A stretch of DNA of 44,902 bases from Candidatus Poribacteria bacterium (GCA_028818705.1 JAPPNJ010000144.1:34120-79021); one strand, 5' to 3'. Numbered from the stretch's first letter, positions 25,699 through 33,812 are shown. The notes: generated by a model from the sequence alone, not told the origin. Made by a program: numbers and translations.

Positions 25699-27290
25699 TG
25701 TTTTTTGGGGGGCTCCATCGCTTCTCGGATCTCATCCAAGCGGTCTTTGTAGGCAGTGTTGTCAGGTTCCAAGGTGATGGCGCGTAAGATAGCCTGTTCC
25801 GCTTCAGGATACGCCCCGTGACGATAGTATACATAGGCGAGGGTATCCAAGCGGGAGGCGTTCGCGTCTAAAGCAACAGCTCGTTCTGCCAGTTCAACGG
25901 CACGCTCGAGTTCTTTACCCTGATTTGCGTAAAGCCACGCCAGGTTGTTATGTGCATCTGCTGAGTTTTCATCAACTACAATGGCTTGTCTAAAAGTGGT
26001 AATAGCATCCGTGATTTGTTGTTGATTAATATATAATACACCTAACCTTACCCACGACTTGGCATCATTGGGATTTACCTCTGTCAACTGTTGATAAACA
26101 GCGATTGCCTCTGTAAATTGGCGTTGTTGCACATAGACTTCTGCAAGTCCATAGTAGGCAGGTATTAGCATCTTATCTTTCTGAATTGCGGTTTGTAAAT
26201 AAGTCTGTGCGTCAGCGAGTTTACGTAGTTGAGCGTGCAGCCAACCGAGGTGCAGATACACCTCAGCATCAGTATCGTCAAGTTGTATGAAACTTTGAAA
26301 CGCCGCAATCGCTTCGGTTAACTGTCCCATCTGCGTGTAAAGCCCACCCAGATTGTGGTAAAGTGCAGGGACATCTGGATGCAACGCCGTTGCGGTTTGA
26401 TAGGCACGTAGTGCTGCTTGATAGTTGCCAATTTCGAGGTGTGCCGCTGCTAATTTGGCGAGTGGTTCCAGTGCTGTTGGTTCGTCCAACAGGTTTCTAC
26501 GATACCGGTTTGTCTCTTCGTTATAGGCTTTCACCTGTTGGAAAGATGCCATCAGGTTTTTTGCTTCTGTTATATGCTGTGTCCCTGCATTCTCTTGCGG
26601 ATTTTGTTCCAAATGCCGGTGTACAAGCGCAAGGTTGTAGTAGGTTTCGGCGTGATACGGTGCGAGGGTGAGGGCTTTCTGATAATACTGCACGGCTTCC
26701 TCCAACCTGCTCTGGAGGAACGCGACCCTTCCCAATCCTTGATAGACTGGGGCAAGTTTGGCGTCGAGTGTCAATGCCTGTTGATATGCCTGTTCCGCTA
26801 AATCCAGTTTTCCACGCTGTACGTATGTGTCTGCAAGTCGGAAAGCGGCTTCAGCGTTTTTTGGAAGCATCGCGGTGGCGTGTTGCCCGTGTTTTTCAGC
26901 GTCTGCAAAGTTGCCTTGTGAATGATACAGGCGCGCCAAACATATATGTGCAACGCCGTGGGTCTGTGGAGATGCCGGCAATTCCAGCGCGCGGAGATAT
27001 GCCGCCAAAGCATCGTCATTTTTTTCCTTGAGTCTATAAGCTGCACCGAGTTCACAGTGTGCCTCTGCATTTTGTGGATTTAATCGCAAGACTTCCTGAA
27101 AGGCATCTGCTGCTTCATCGTAAAGTCCTAACTGCAATGCGCGCATCCCACGTGCGTAATGCGCGGACTGTTCCTCGTCGGTTTGCTGTGCTGCAAGCGG
27201 GACGACGCAGCAGAAAACAAAAAGACTTCCTACAGACCAACAGATCGTTTTTATTCGGATACTGTTGTAGCGGACCGGTTTTTGCCTCAT
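25695..27290 (-). CDS. Exported TPR-repeat protein
   Basis: A 531-residue protein of consecutive TPR motifs (for example ALQLGLYDEAADAFQEVL, AYLRALELPAS, DLAEQAYQQALTLD, EEAVQYYQKALTLAPYHAE, QLTEAIAAFQSFIQL, FTEAIAVYQQLTEVNPND), about ten or more in all. The N-terminus from the chosen ATG is basic (RQKPVRYNSIRIK) with a hydrophobic segment (15-33) and probable cleavage near AAQ. The start at 27290 overlaps the nagA stop (ATGA) and has GGAGG seven bases upstream; a longer reading to 27371 would run far into nagA. TPR proteins act as protein scaffolds. Its coupling to a CRTAC1 protein suggests the two form an extracytoplasmic pair. Confidence 0.9.
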   Translation of the reverse strand: MRQKPVRYNSIRIKTICWSVGSLFVFCCVVPLAAQQTDEEQSAHYARGMRALQLGLYDEAADAFQEVLRLNPQNAEAHCELGAAYRLKEKNDDALAAYLRALELPASPQTHGVAHICLARLYHSQGNFADAEKHGQHATAMLPKNAEAAFRLADTYVQRGKLDLAEQAYQQALTLDAKLAPVYQGLGRVAFLQSRLEEAVQYYQKALTLAPYHAETYYNLALVHRHLEQNPQENAGTQHITEAKNLMASFQQVKAYNEETNRYRRNLLDEPTALEPLAKLAAAHLEIGNYQAALRAYQTATALHPDVPALYHNLGGLYTQMGQLTEAIAAFQSFIQLDDTDAEVYLHLGWLHAQLRKLADAQTYLQTAIQKDKMLIPAYYGLAEVYVQQRQFTEAIAVYQQLTEVNPNDAKSWVRLGVLYINQQQITDAITTFRQAIVVDENSADAHNNLAWLYANQGKELERAVELAERAVALDANASRLDTLAYVYYRHGAYPEAEQAILRAITLEPDNTAYKDRLDEIREAMEPPKKQ

Positions 27291-28522
27291 TGCTGTGCCT
27301 CCGCGTGATAAACCAACTCGTCGCCGACGATTGTCGCTATCAGATTTATTTTGCATTGCGCCGCGTCCCATTCAAAGAGAATCAGGTTTCTCCGTGCTTC
27401 TACGTGTGCTTTCGCGTCGAGTAGGCGCATCGGTAGCAGTGTGGCGAGTGAAACCGCTTCTTCGAGAGAGATGCCTGCGAATTTGACACTGTTTTCGACC
27501 CCGCGTGCCAATTCGATTGCAGAGCCTGCGAGGTATTCGGTTCCGACCAAACGGACACATCGGTCGGCGGTCAATTCCACAGATTTTTCAGCAAACTGAT
27601 AGATGCCGGGTTTCATGCCTGCCAAAGCCACGGCGTCACTGACAAGGACGCATCGGCCGAGCGTCTTCGCACGCATCATTGACTTGGCAACGGAAGGCGG
27701 CAGGTGATGTCCATCAACGATGAGACTTGCCCAAAGTTCGTCAGCGCCGAGCTGCTCCCAGATATAGTTCGGGTGGCGCCGAATTAAAGCGTGTGCCCCA
27801 TTGCCGAGGTGTGTGGAGAGTTTCGCACCGGCGTCGATCGCCGCTCGGATATCGCTTACTGATGCATTTGTGTGTCCTAACGCGACGACAATTCCATCGG
27901 CAGATAGTTTTTCAATGAAGGGGATAGCACCCTTTTTCTCAGGAGCAAGGGTCACGATTGATATTTTCCCTTCGGCAACGTCCTGCCACCGCTGGAATTC
28001 GTCCCAATCTGGGTCTCTGACGTGTTCCAACGGATGTGCGCCGCGCGGTCCATCCTCCGCGGAGATATAGGGTCCCTCAAGATGGATTCCAAGCATAGCG
28101 TGGGCAACTAACGGATCTGCCTTAGATGCTTCGATGATGGCGTGCAGGGAACTACGAATCCGCTCGAAGGAACCGGTCACAACCGTTGGGCATAAGAACC
28201 CGGTGCCGACTTTCCAGAGTTCGCGAACCATCGCGCACACGTCTTCCGGTGTGACGGTGGCGACATTAAGATCGAAACCAGCAAACCCATTCACCTGAAT
28301 ATCTATCAAGGCAGGCGCGATCCATGTTGTGCTGTCGGTGGACGGAACTTCTCGTATTTCTTGAACGCGGGCATCAGCGAGAACGATTTCGGTAGCGGTG
28401 TTATTAAAAAGGGTGTGTCCCTTATACACATGCTGAGGAAACGCCCCAGCAAAAACCCTCTCAGGGGCTAAGTCGGTGATGGTCTCCGGACTTTTTTCTC
28501 GCAAGGAACGACTCTTGGTCAT
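27287..28522 (-). CDS. nagA: N-acetylglucosamine-6-phosphate deacetylase-like amidohydrolase
   Basis: A 411-residue amidohydrolase of the NagA family, which removes acetate from GlcNAc-6-phosphate in amino sugar use and cell wall recycling. Motifs: APALIDIQVNGFAGFD, LGIHLEGPYIS (metal-ligand Glu), GHTNAS (ligand His), LSTHLGNGAHAL, IVDGHHLPPSV and the catalytic-Asp motif VLVSDAVALAGM. The usual THLFNAM is here THLGNGA, so substrate details may differ. The ATG at 28522 is preceded by GGAG nine bases away; a TTG one codon earlier is possible. Downstream TPR and CRTAC1 genes overlap it, so an extracellular sugar-related role for the operon is plausible. No glucosamine-6-phosphate deaminase is nearby. 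Confidence 0.85.
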   Translation of the reverse strand: MTKSRSLREKSPETITDLAPERVFAGAFPQHVYKGHTLFNNTATEIVLADARVQEIREVPSTDSTTWIAPALIDIQVNGFAGFDLNVATVTPEDVCAMVRELWKVGTGFLCPTVVTGSFERIRSSLHAIIEASKADPLVAHAMLGIHLEGPYISAEDGPRGAHPLEHVRDPDWDEFQRWQDVAEGKISIVTLAPEKKGAIPFIEKLSADGIVVALGHTNASVSDIRAAIDAGAKLSTHLGNGAHALIRRHPNYIWEQLGADELWASLIVDGHHLPPSVAKSMMRAKTLGRCVLVSDAVALAGMKPGIYQFAEKSVELTADRCVRLVGTEYLAGSAIELARGVENSVKFAGISLEEAVSLATLLPMRLLDAKAHVEARRNLILFEWDAAQCKINLIATIVGDELVYHAEAQQ

Positions 28523-28557
28523 CAATAATATCTCCGTAACGTTCGGGTGCTATTCTT

Positions 28558-28586
28558 ATGATACCTGAAAACCGATTTGTTGCCAA
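28558..28586 (-). promoter_or_regulatory. Promoter of the nagA-TPR-CRTAC1 operon
   Basis: On the minus strand: TTGGCA (28581-28586), a 17-nt spacer, TATCAT (28558-28563). It is about 36 nt upstream of the nagA start. Confidence 0.65.
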
Positions 28587-28596
28587 GAAAAAAGGG

Positions 28597-28626
28597 TTGC
28601 ATTTTTCAGTGGGAATCGGTTAAAGT
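28597..28626 (+). promoter_or_regulatory. Possible promoter of the aldo/keto reductase gene
   Basis: TTGCAT (28597-28602), an 18-nt spacer, TAAAGT (28621-28626), in the divergent gap with nagA and 77 nt upstream of the reductase ATG. The match is modest. Confidence 0.4.
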
Positions 28627-28703
28627 ACATCAAGAGAGATTTGAACCAGTTTATGGAATCGTAGTCGGACCTTTTTAGATCGTATCTGGATGTGGAGGAC
28701 AAA

Positions 28704-29480
28704 ATGGAATATTTAACATACGGAAGAACGGGTTTAGAGATCTCACGTCTCTGCTTCGGGGCAGGACATCTTAACAATACCTGTGAGAGTTACGAAGCTG
28801 GTGGCAAACTAATGTTGAAAGCGCTTGATGAAGGGATCACCTTCTGGGATACCGCTGAGGGATATGGGAGCCAACCACACCTTGGCGAGGCGATCCGTCA
28901 GATTTCACGCGACGAAATTGTCATTCAAACGAAGACCGGCGCGAAAGATTATGAAGGTGCTAATACGAGCATTACGCGCTCACTTCAGGAGATGCAAACG
29001 GATTACTTAGATGTTTTGTTATTGCACGGTATCTCTTCACCGGAAGACTTGGTATCGCGAGAGGGAGCGCTGGACGCGTTCCGGGAGGCAAAGGCTGCTG
29101 GCAAAATCCGAGTCATCGGCTGCTCGACGCACATCTACACGGGTCCCGTTATGGATGCTGTGATAGATCATCCTGAACTTGATGTCATTCTGACGACAGC
29201 GAACAAAGAAGGCAGAATGTTAGAAGGCGGTTCTTTTAATCGACATCTGGAATACATTCAACGGGCGTATGATCTTGGGAAGGGCATTAGTATTATGAAG
29301 GTTATCGTTGCTGGTGATATTTCAGAAGCGGATATGCCGGAATGGATTGAGTGGGGCTTCAACCTTGAAACGACACATGCGATCAATCTCGGTATTACCG
29401 ATTACCACCATATCACGTTGGATGTCGGATTGGCACGTGCAAGTGCGAGACGCCGTCTGATACAGAGCAGAGCGGCATAA
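28704..29480 (+). CDS. Aldo/keto reductase
   Basis: A 258-residue NADPH-dependent aldo/keto reductase, somewhat shorter than the usual 300 or more. The catalytic tetrad is intact: Asp49 and Tyr54 in WDTAEGYG, Lys77 in IQTKTG, His108 in LLLHGI. The start at 28704 has GGAGG at 28694-28698; a GTG at 28692 in frame would include the ribosome site in the gene. The C-terminal third (ISEADMPEWIEWGFNLE onward) resembles bacterial aldo/keto reductases related to YajO/Tas. The physiological substrate is unknown. An SpoU-type RNA methyltransferase gene follows after 46 nt and may be co-transcribed. Confidence 0.92.
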   Translation: MEYLTYGRTGLEISRLCFGAGHLNNTCESYEAGGKLMLKALDEGITFWDTAEGYGSQPHLGEAIRQISRDEIVIQTKTGAKDYEGANTSITRSLQEMQTDYLDVLLLHGISSPEDLVSREGALDAFREAKAAGKIRVIGCSTHIYTGPVMDAVIDHPELDVILTTANKEGRMLEGGSFNRHLEYIQRAYDLGKGISIMKVIVAGDISEADMPEWIEWGFNLETTHAINLGITDYHHITLDVGLARASARRRLIQSRAA

Positions 29481-29526
29481 CTTAGCCTCTGTAGGAGAGG
29501 TTTGTAACCTCGCCTTTTGATGGGAT

Positions 29527-30036
29527 ATGAAGCAATTACGCCGCAAACCGCTTAAAGACTTTCTGAAGCAGGTGAAACCGCCGGAGAGGGAACTGGTTTT
29601 TATTCTCCAAGACGTGCAAGACCCGGTTAATGTCGGTTCTGCCTTTCGGATAGCGGATGCGTGCCGTGTGAAAGAACTCATCTTGACGGGTATCAGTGCC
29701 GAACCGTCGCACCGACTTGTCCGCAAAGTCGCACGAGGAAAGCACCGACGCGTAAAGTGGCGATATACAGAGCAGGCAGCAGATGCAATTGTATCGCTCA
29801 AAGCAGAAGGCTATACAAGTTGTGCTTTGGAGGTTACCGCGCAATCAATCCGCTACGATGAGGTGGACTATCCCGAAAAAATCTGCCTCATCGTGGGACA
29901 CGAGGACCACGGGGTGACGAAACGGACGCTTGCTGCTTGTGATATGGTAGTTTTTCTCCCGATGTATGGGGCAGGTGGATCGCTGAACGTTCATGTCTCG
30001 CTGGGTATCGCCGCCTACCACATCTTACATCACTAA
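29527..30036 (+). CDS. SpoU/TrmH-family RNA 2'-O-methyltransferase
   Basis: A 169-residue SPOUT-class methyltransferase with the three SpoU motifs: DPVNVGSAFRIADA (motif 1, Asn35 and Arg41), ICLIVGHEDHGV (motif 2, Glu126) and LPMYGAGGSLNVHVSLGIAA (motif 3, Asn154). These form the knotted SAM-binding site that methylates a ribose 2'-OH in tRNA or rRNA. The usual motif 2 is GNExxG; here it is GHEDHG. The length matches the catalytic domain alone, without the extra N-terminal RNA-binding region of RlmB. Which RNA is modified (tRNA G18-type or another) is not decidable by eye. Confidence 0.9.
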   Translation: MKQLRRKPLKDFLKQVKPPERELVFILQDVQDPVNVGSAFRIADACRVKELILTGISAEPSHRLVRKVARGKHRRVKWRYTEQAADAIVSLKAEGYTSCALEVTAQSIRYDEVDYPEKICLIVGHEDHGVTKRTLAACDMVVFLPMYGAGGSLNVHVSLGIAAYHILHH

Positions 30037-30040
30037 TAGT

Positions 30041-30115
30041 TGTCGGCAGTCAACCATCAGCGGTCGGTGGTTAGCAATTAGCGATCAGGTCGCTGCGCTC
30101 TCAGCGGTCAGTAAA
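30041..30115. repeat. Imperfect short-repeat patch (GCGGTC(A/G)G-like units)
   Basis: Between the SpoU gene and the next start the sequence is made of near-copies of a 6-8 base unit: GTCGGCAGTCA, CAGCGGTCGG, TTAGCAATTAGCGATCAGG and CTCAGCGGTCAG. It contains no good open reading frame. The rest of the 30037-30192 gap holds the ribosome site AAGGAG of the downstream gene. Confidence 0.55.
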
Positions 30116-30192
30116 GAGATTTTGTAGGTATTACAAATGTTGGCAACCGCCACATAAAAAACTGATGGCTGAATTCGATAAGGAGTGTCTGA

Positions 30193-31266
30193 ATGTCGGA
30201 AACGATGCGGGCGATTATGTGTCGCGAACCGTGGGATTATCGCCTTGAAGAAGTTCCTATGCCGGAGGCGGGTCCTGGCGAAGTCGTTATTAAGGTGAAC
30301 GCTTGCGGGGTCTGCGCCAGCGACATCAAGTGCTGGACAGGCGCTCCACTTTTCTGGGGCGATGAACACCGAAAACCATACGTAGAGGCACCCGTTATTG
30401 CTGGACACGAATTCATTGGAGAGGTCGTGGAACTCGGTGAAGGTGCGAGTAAGAAGTACGGTCTCCAGATAGGTGATACTGCCATTGCTGAACAGATAGT
30501 GCCGTGCTGGGAATGTCGCTACTGCCGAACAGGGAAGTATTGGCTCTGCCAAGTCCACAATATCTATGGATTTCAACCGATCGTGAACGGTGGGATGGCG
30601 GACTATATGAAGTTTCCGGCGCGTTCACTCGTTTACAAGGTGCCTTCTGACATTCCGACAGCAAATGCGGCAGTGATTGAACCGCTCGCTTGCTCGATTC
30701 ACGCTGTACAACGGGGCAACATTGAATTCGGGGATGTCGTCGTGGTTGCGGGAGCAGGCACGCTGGGACTCGGTATGATTGGTGCTGCGAGATTGAAGAA
30801 TCCGGGTGTGCTTATCGCCATCGATCTGATGCCGAAACGGTTAGAAGTCGCCAAGAAGTTGGGAGCAGATATTGGGATTAACCCGTCGGAAACGGATGCA
30901 GTACAAGCGGTGTTGGATCTTACGGAAGGTTACGGGTGTGATGTCTATATTGAAGCAACGGGACATCCGAAGGCGGTTGAACAAGGGCTCCACATGATTC
31001 GGAAGGCGGGGACCTTTGTTGAGTTCAGTGTCATGCGAGAACCGGTGACTGTGGACTGGACTATCATTGGGGATACGAAAGAGTTGAATATCCACGGCTC
31101 GCATTTGGGTCCGCATGCGTATCCGTTGGCGATTGATTATATCCACCGCGGTTTAATTGAGGTCGAACATATTGTGACGCATCAACTGCCGTTGACGGAT
31201 TATCTCACCGCATTTGAGATGGTTCAAAAGGGGTCGGATTCGATTAAAGTGCAGTTGGTGCCGTAA
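30193..31266 (+). CDS. Zinc-dependent alcohol/polyol dehydrogenase (MDR family)
   Basis: A 357-residue medium-chain dehydrogenase. Catalytic-zinc residues are Cys41 in GVCASDIK and His72-Glu73 in GHEFIG. The structural zinc cysteines are all present in PCWECRYCRTGKYWLC (Cys105, 108, 111, 119). The coenzyme site is VVVAGAGTLGLG. It resembles L-threonine, erythritol or sorbitol dehydrogenases; the substrate cannot be fixed. AAGGAG precedes the ATG by eight bases. A strong terminator-like hairpin follows at 31347. It stands apart from other sugar genes, so its role is inferred from the family only. Confidence 0.9.
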   Translation: MSETMRAIMCREPWDYRLEEVPMPEAGPGEVVIKVNACGVCASDIKCWTGAPLFWGDEHRKPYVEAPVIAGHEFIGEVVELGEGASKKYGLQIGDTAIAEQIVPCWECRYCRTGKYWLCQVHNIYGFQPIVNGGMADYMKFPARSLVYKVPSDIPTANAAVIEPLACSIHAVQRGNIEFGDVVVVAGAGTLGLGMIGAARLKNPGVLIAIDLMPKRLEVAKKLGADIGINPSETDAVQAVLDLTEGYGCDVYIEATGHPKAVEQGLHMIRKAGTFVEFSVMREPVTVDWTIIGDTKELNIHGSHLGPHAYPLAIDYIHRGLIEVEHIVTHQLPLTDYLTAFEMVQKGSDSIKVQLVP

Positions 31267-31346
31267 TCGGTTTACCTTTTCCTGTATCAATTGGAGCGGC
31301 GCAGCGCAGAAACGGTTCTTTAAGTTAGTTACTATCTAAAACAGAG

Positions 31347-31401
31347 GGCAAAGCCAGTGTTGAATGGTGAAAGAGACACTGGCTTTGCCTAAAGATTTTT
31401 T
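31347..31401. terminator. Bidirectional terminator between convergent genes
   Basis: Perfect 14-bp stem GGCAAAGCCAGTGT (31347-31360) with ACACTGGCTTTGCC (31376-31389), loop of 15 nt, and a T6 run at 31396-31401 on the plus strand. It serves the dehydrogenase gene on the plus strand and possibly the small lipoprotein gene on the minus strand. Confidence 0.85.
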
Positions 31402-31416
31402 GGATTCTGCTATTGG

Positions 31417-31710
31417 TTATTTCTGAACTGTTACTGTGCGGCAATCAATTGTGGCGAAGCCGAGGACAGCACTGATAACGAAATCGATAGGTGTGACTAA
31501 AGTCGTGATTTCATAATCAGTCGCTCCCTCTGCCATGGCGTTTGTATCAACTTCGTTAATTGGGACTACACCCCATAGGACATACCATTGCCGCGCCATT
31601 GTAATATCGTTACTTTGGGCACCTTTCCCGACTTTGTGGACGTGTGCTGCGCAGCCAATGACAAACAACATTGCCACGATGAGAAAAACAACGGAAAATT
31701 TTCTGAACAT
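31417..31710 (-). CDS. Small Bor-like lipoprotein
   Basis: A 97-residue lipoprotein: basic start MFRK, hydrophobic segment, lipobox VIGC (Cys20). The mature part has HVHKVGKGA, RQWYVLWGVVPINEVDTNAM and a hydrophobic end with TPIDFVISAVLGFATIDCRT, which looks related to the Bor-like lipoprotein family. The ribosome site AAGGAG lies six bases before the ATG. Bor proteins are surface lipoproteins linked to serum resistance in Escherichia coli, but no such role can be assumed here. It stands 46 nt downstream of the next minus-strand gene, so it may share that transcript. Confidence 0.75.
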   Translation of the reverse strand: MFRKFSVVFLIVAMLFVIGCAAHVHKVGKGAQSNDITMARQWYVLWGVVPINEVDTNAMAEGATDYEITTLVTPIDFVISAVLGFATIDCRTVTVQK

Positions 31711-31756
31711 AAATTTCTCCTTGGGTTATGCGCTTGGACAGCGCGGTTATCGCTTT

Positions 31757-32371
31757 TTATGGATTAGGTTTTATGGAACCGATTGATGATTCAATGGCTC
31801 GCAGTTCGGTTTGATAAACATCTCTTGGGACGTGGTAATCAACCTCAAAAATGAGGGTTTCGGGTGCGTCGCATATCAATTTGATGCGTACAAAATCAGT
31901 AGCGATAACCATTAATTGATGGACGCGAAATGCGTCTTTCATAAAAACTGCTTGCTGAACCGTTGCGTTTGGAAATTGGTTTCGGTAAGCAGTTGTGAGG
32001 GTTTCTAATAAAGTATCGTCTGGGGCGGTCTCTCCGCCGTTTAACTCTGACACGACACACATCGCCCGCGAACCTTCATTCAGGAATATCCAGCGTGGTA
32101 CTACCTGTAAATCTTGCAGAGTAAGTTGAGATTCCAATTTGTTGACGACCTGCGCGAGCATTGAATCGTCAATCGGTTTCCAATTCTTCGGTGCGGCTAT
32201 TGCGATCTTGAGTACTGTATCCGTTACTACGGGTTCAAGCTGGGTTTCATCAACATTAAAAGTGAGCGTTTCGTAAGGTTGTTTCTTTGCATTAGGTGGG
32301 TCACACCCGCTGAAACCGATGATCGTGATACCGCACAATAGGAGTTGGAGAAGTCTTAACCGATTTTTCAA
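31757..32371 (-). CDS. Lipoprotein of unknown function
   Basis: A 204-residue predicted lipoprotein with lipobox FSGC (Cys23) and Asp at +2, which in Escherichia coli would favour the inner membrane. The start is a TTG at 32371 overlapping the previous stop, with GGAG six bases upstream. The mature part begins with a Pro/Lys linker (DPPNAKKQPYE) and a region with beta-strand and helix patterns. IAIAAPKNWKPIDDSMLAQV and a later FEVDYHVPRDVYQTELRAIE resemble PsbP/DcrB-like lipoproteins, which is only a tentative fit. The upstream gene encodes a PD-(D/E)XK-like protein, and the two are translationally coupled. Function is unknown. Confidence 0.7.
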   Translation of the reverse strand: MKNRLRLLQLLLCGITIIGFSGCDPPNAKKQPYETLTFNVDETQLEPVVTDTVLKIAIAAPKNWKPIDDSMLAQVVNKLESQLTLQDLQVVPRWIFLNEGSRAMCVVSELNGGETAPDDTLLETLTTAYRNQFPNATVQQAVFMKDAFRVHQLMVIATDFVRIKLICDAPETLIFEVDYHVPRDVYQTELRAIESSIGSIKPNP

Positions 32372-32988
32372 CCTTTGCTCCGCGCTGATTCTGTCTGACT
32401 AGCCGCTTTGAAGACGGCATTAATTGCGCCAAAGAGGGTTGGCAGATTATCGATGCTAAAGTTCATTCTGTTTTGAGTGAAACCATCGCCAACGAGTTTT
32501 CCGAATTGCCACCGCTCTCCATCGCTCACAATACCGTACACGGGAGCATCCGGATCACCCTTTATTTTTTGAGCAGCTACCAACTCTGCCAGACATTGTC
32601 CCCAGCCTTCCTCAAAGTCGTTTTTCTTCGCCTCAACCAGTATTATCAATGGTGTTCCGACAACAGTAATGCCTAATTCGGATTTTGTGGCGATGAGGTA
32701 ATCTGGGGTGCCGCTTAGAGTCTCATCGTAGGTGATGGGTTGCCTTATCCAGAGCGCGTAAGTGTCGGCATACGCTTTGTATGCCTGCCTTAAAATAGGA
32801 AAGATAATCGCTTCACAGCGTGATGCCTCAGACGCGAAAACGTTGACGTTTTCCAGGGTAAACTGGAATTCTTCCAAAAATTGCACCGAAGGTCCCGCTG
32901 CCTCAACCTCGAAAAAGTTATTTGCTGTGTACTTGATTCTGAATTTTTCTTGGACTTCAGAGATTCTTTTAAAATCGCTAAATGCCAT
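32368..32988 (-). CDS. PD-(D/E)XK nuclease-like protein
   Basis: A 206-residue protein from the chosen ATG (32988, AGAGG upstream); a longer start at 33024 is possible. The core has a GTPDYLIATKSE strand-turn (Asp96) and ILVEAKKND (Glu119-x-Lys121), the PD-(D/E)XK pattern, with Glu59 in the preceding helix (SEASRCEAIIF) as a further candidate acid. YGIVSDGERWQFGKL follows, as in type I restriction-like and uncharacterised nuclease-like proteins. It may be an isolated nuclease or a non-catalytic relative. It is followed by a lipoprotein gene with a 4-nt overlap and preceded by an XRE-type regulator. No restriction partner (methylase or specificity subunit) is adjacent. Confidence 0.7.
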   Translation of the reverse strand: MAFSDFKRISEVQEKFRIKYTANNFFEVEAAGPSVQFLEEFQFTLENVNVFASEASRCEAIIFPILRQAYKAYADTYALWIRQPITYDETLSGTPDYLIATKSELGITVVGTPLIILVEAKKNDFEEGWGQCLAELVAAQKIKGDPDAPVYGIVSDGERWQFGKLVGDGFTQNRMNFSIDNLPTLFGAINAVFKAASQTESARSKG

Positions 32989-33044
32989 TATGGTAGACCT
33001 CTGAATGAATAATCTGTGTTCCAATAGTTATTTTTCGAGAGCAA

Positions 33045-33386
33045 TTATTTTGTGACATCAAGTGCGTCTATGTTACCTTGTTTGTCATCGTTCTCTGATA
33101 GTAGAACTTGACTTTTCATATAACACTTCAACTGATCTCGAAAATCAGAAAGGCAGGTTAAGCTGAAATGGTCATCGTCGCCGTTCCTAAGTTTTAAGAT
33201 GTCTGACGGATCAACACCGAGAAGTTTTGCTGCCTTCACGCGTCGCAGCCGAGATTTCTTGAGAAGTGTAAATACTTCAAAAGTCAACCTTGTGCGAGAC
33301 GCCAGAATTTCAGCTTCCGCATCAGAAAAGCCTATGTCCTTAAACACATTGCCACTGCTTTTCTCAAACTTTATCTTATCACACAT
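33045..33386 (-). CDS. XRE-type DNA-binding protein (HigA/antitoxin-like)
   Basis: A 113-residue protein. The opening FEKSSGNVFKDIGFSDAEAE is typical of XRE-type antitoxins of the HigA2/NadS type. A helix-turn-helix is expected in LRRVKAAKLLGVDPSDILKL (about 47-66). GGAGG lies six bases before the ATG, and a good promoter is upstream. Such proteins usually repress their own operon with a RelE/HigB toxin; none is visible on either side, so it is an orphan or regulates its downstream neighbours. The downstream PD-(D/E)XK-like gene starts 56 nt after its stop. Confidence 0.8.
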   Translation of the reverse strand: MCDKIKFEKSSGNVFKDIGFSDAEAEILASRTRLTFEVFTLLKKSRLRRVKAAKLLGVDPSDILKLRNGDDDHFSLTCLSDFRDQLKCYMKSQVLLSENDDKQGNIDALDVTK

Positions 33387-33436
33387 GTGTTTCCTCCATT
33401 TCTTTTGCTCTTCTTAAGCGGTGTTTGATAAGATAC

Positions 33437-33465
33437 AGTATATCCTATATGGACTTAAAACGCAA
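33437..33465 (-). promoter_or_regulatory. Promoter of the XRE-type regulator gene
   Basis: On the minus strand: TTGCGT (33460-33465), a 17-nt spacer, TATACT (33437-33442), about 50 nt upstream of the ATG at 33386. The overlapping GATATACTGTATC is a partial palindrome and could be the regulator's own operator. Confidence 0.65.
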
Positions 33466-33554
33466 ATCCTTTTCTAATGCTATGTTCCATGCTTAAAGAT
33501 AATAGAAATCTATTTCTATCGGGACAAGAGGAACCTAATTTTAGCATTTTAAAT

Positions 33555-33583
33555 TTGACGCTTTTTAAGGGGTTTGGTAGAAT
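33555..33583 (+). promoter_or_regulatory. Promoter with a long leader before the enolase-superfamily gene
   Basis: TTGACG (33555-33560), a 17-nt spacer, TAGAAT (33578-33583) with an extended -10 TG. The predicted transcript starts about 220 nt before the next gene (33813). The 33387-33812 gap holds no gene I can support but does contain a hairpin with a T-run at 33652-33684. Confidence 0.65.
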
Positions 33584-33651
33584 ATTTGGAAGCACGAAAA
33601 AATGGCAGGAACAACCCACAGCAAAAACCATGGCTAAAGATATAAGGAGAT

Positions 33652-33684
33652 AGGAGCCCTCCGGTTCCTTGCTTAATTTTTTTT
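33652..33684 (+). terminator. Possible attenuator or small-RNA terminator in the leader
   Basis: Stem AGGAGCC (33652-33658) with GGTTCCT (33663-33669), one G-U pair, tetraloop, then a T8 run at 33677-33684 after seven intervening bases. It lies about 95 nt downstream of the predicted start of the promoter at 33555. The spacing between stem and T-run is longer than usual, so the call is tentative. Confidence 0.4.
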
Positions 33685-33812
33685 ATGGCAGCGTCTAAAG
33701 GAAAAGCACAATAAAGACGGATGGGTTCCTAACCTCTTACAAATTAGAAGGAAACCTGCATTCTCACTGCGAAGCAAACGGACGCAGCAGCTCAGGAGCG
33801 ATAGTTAAAAAA

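Noticed and set aside
32473..33004. Plus-strand open frames opposite the PD-(D/E)XK-like gene
   Set aside because: Shadows of a gene with clear motifs and a ribosome site on the minus strand.
33387..33812. A hidden toxin gene beside the XRE-type regulator
   Set aside because: No open frame of suitable length with a ribosome site occurs in the gap on either strand.
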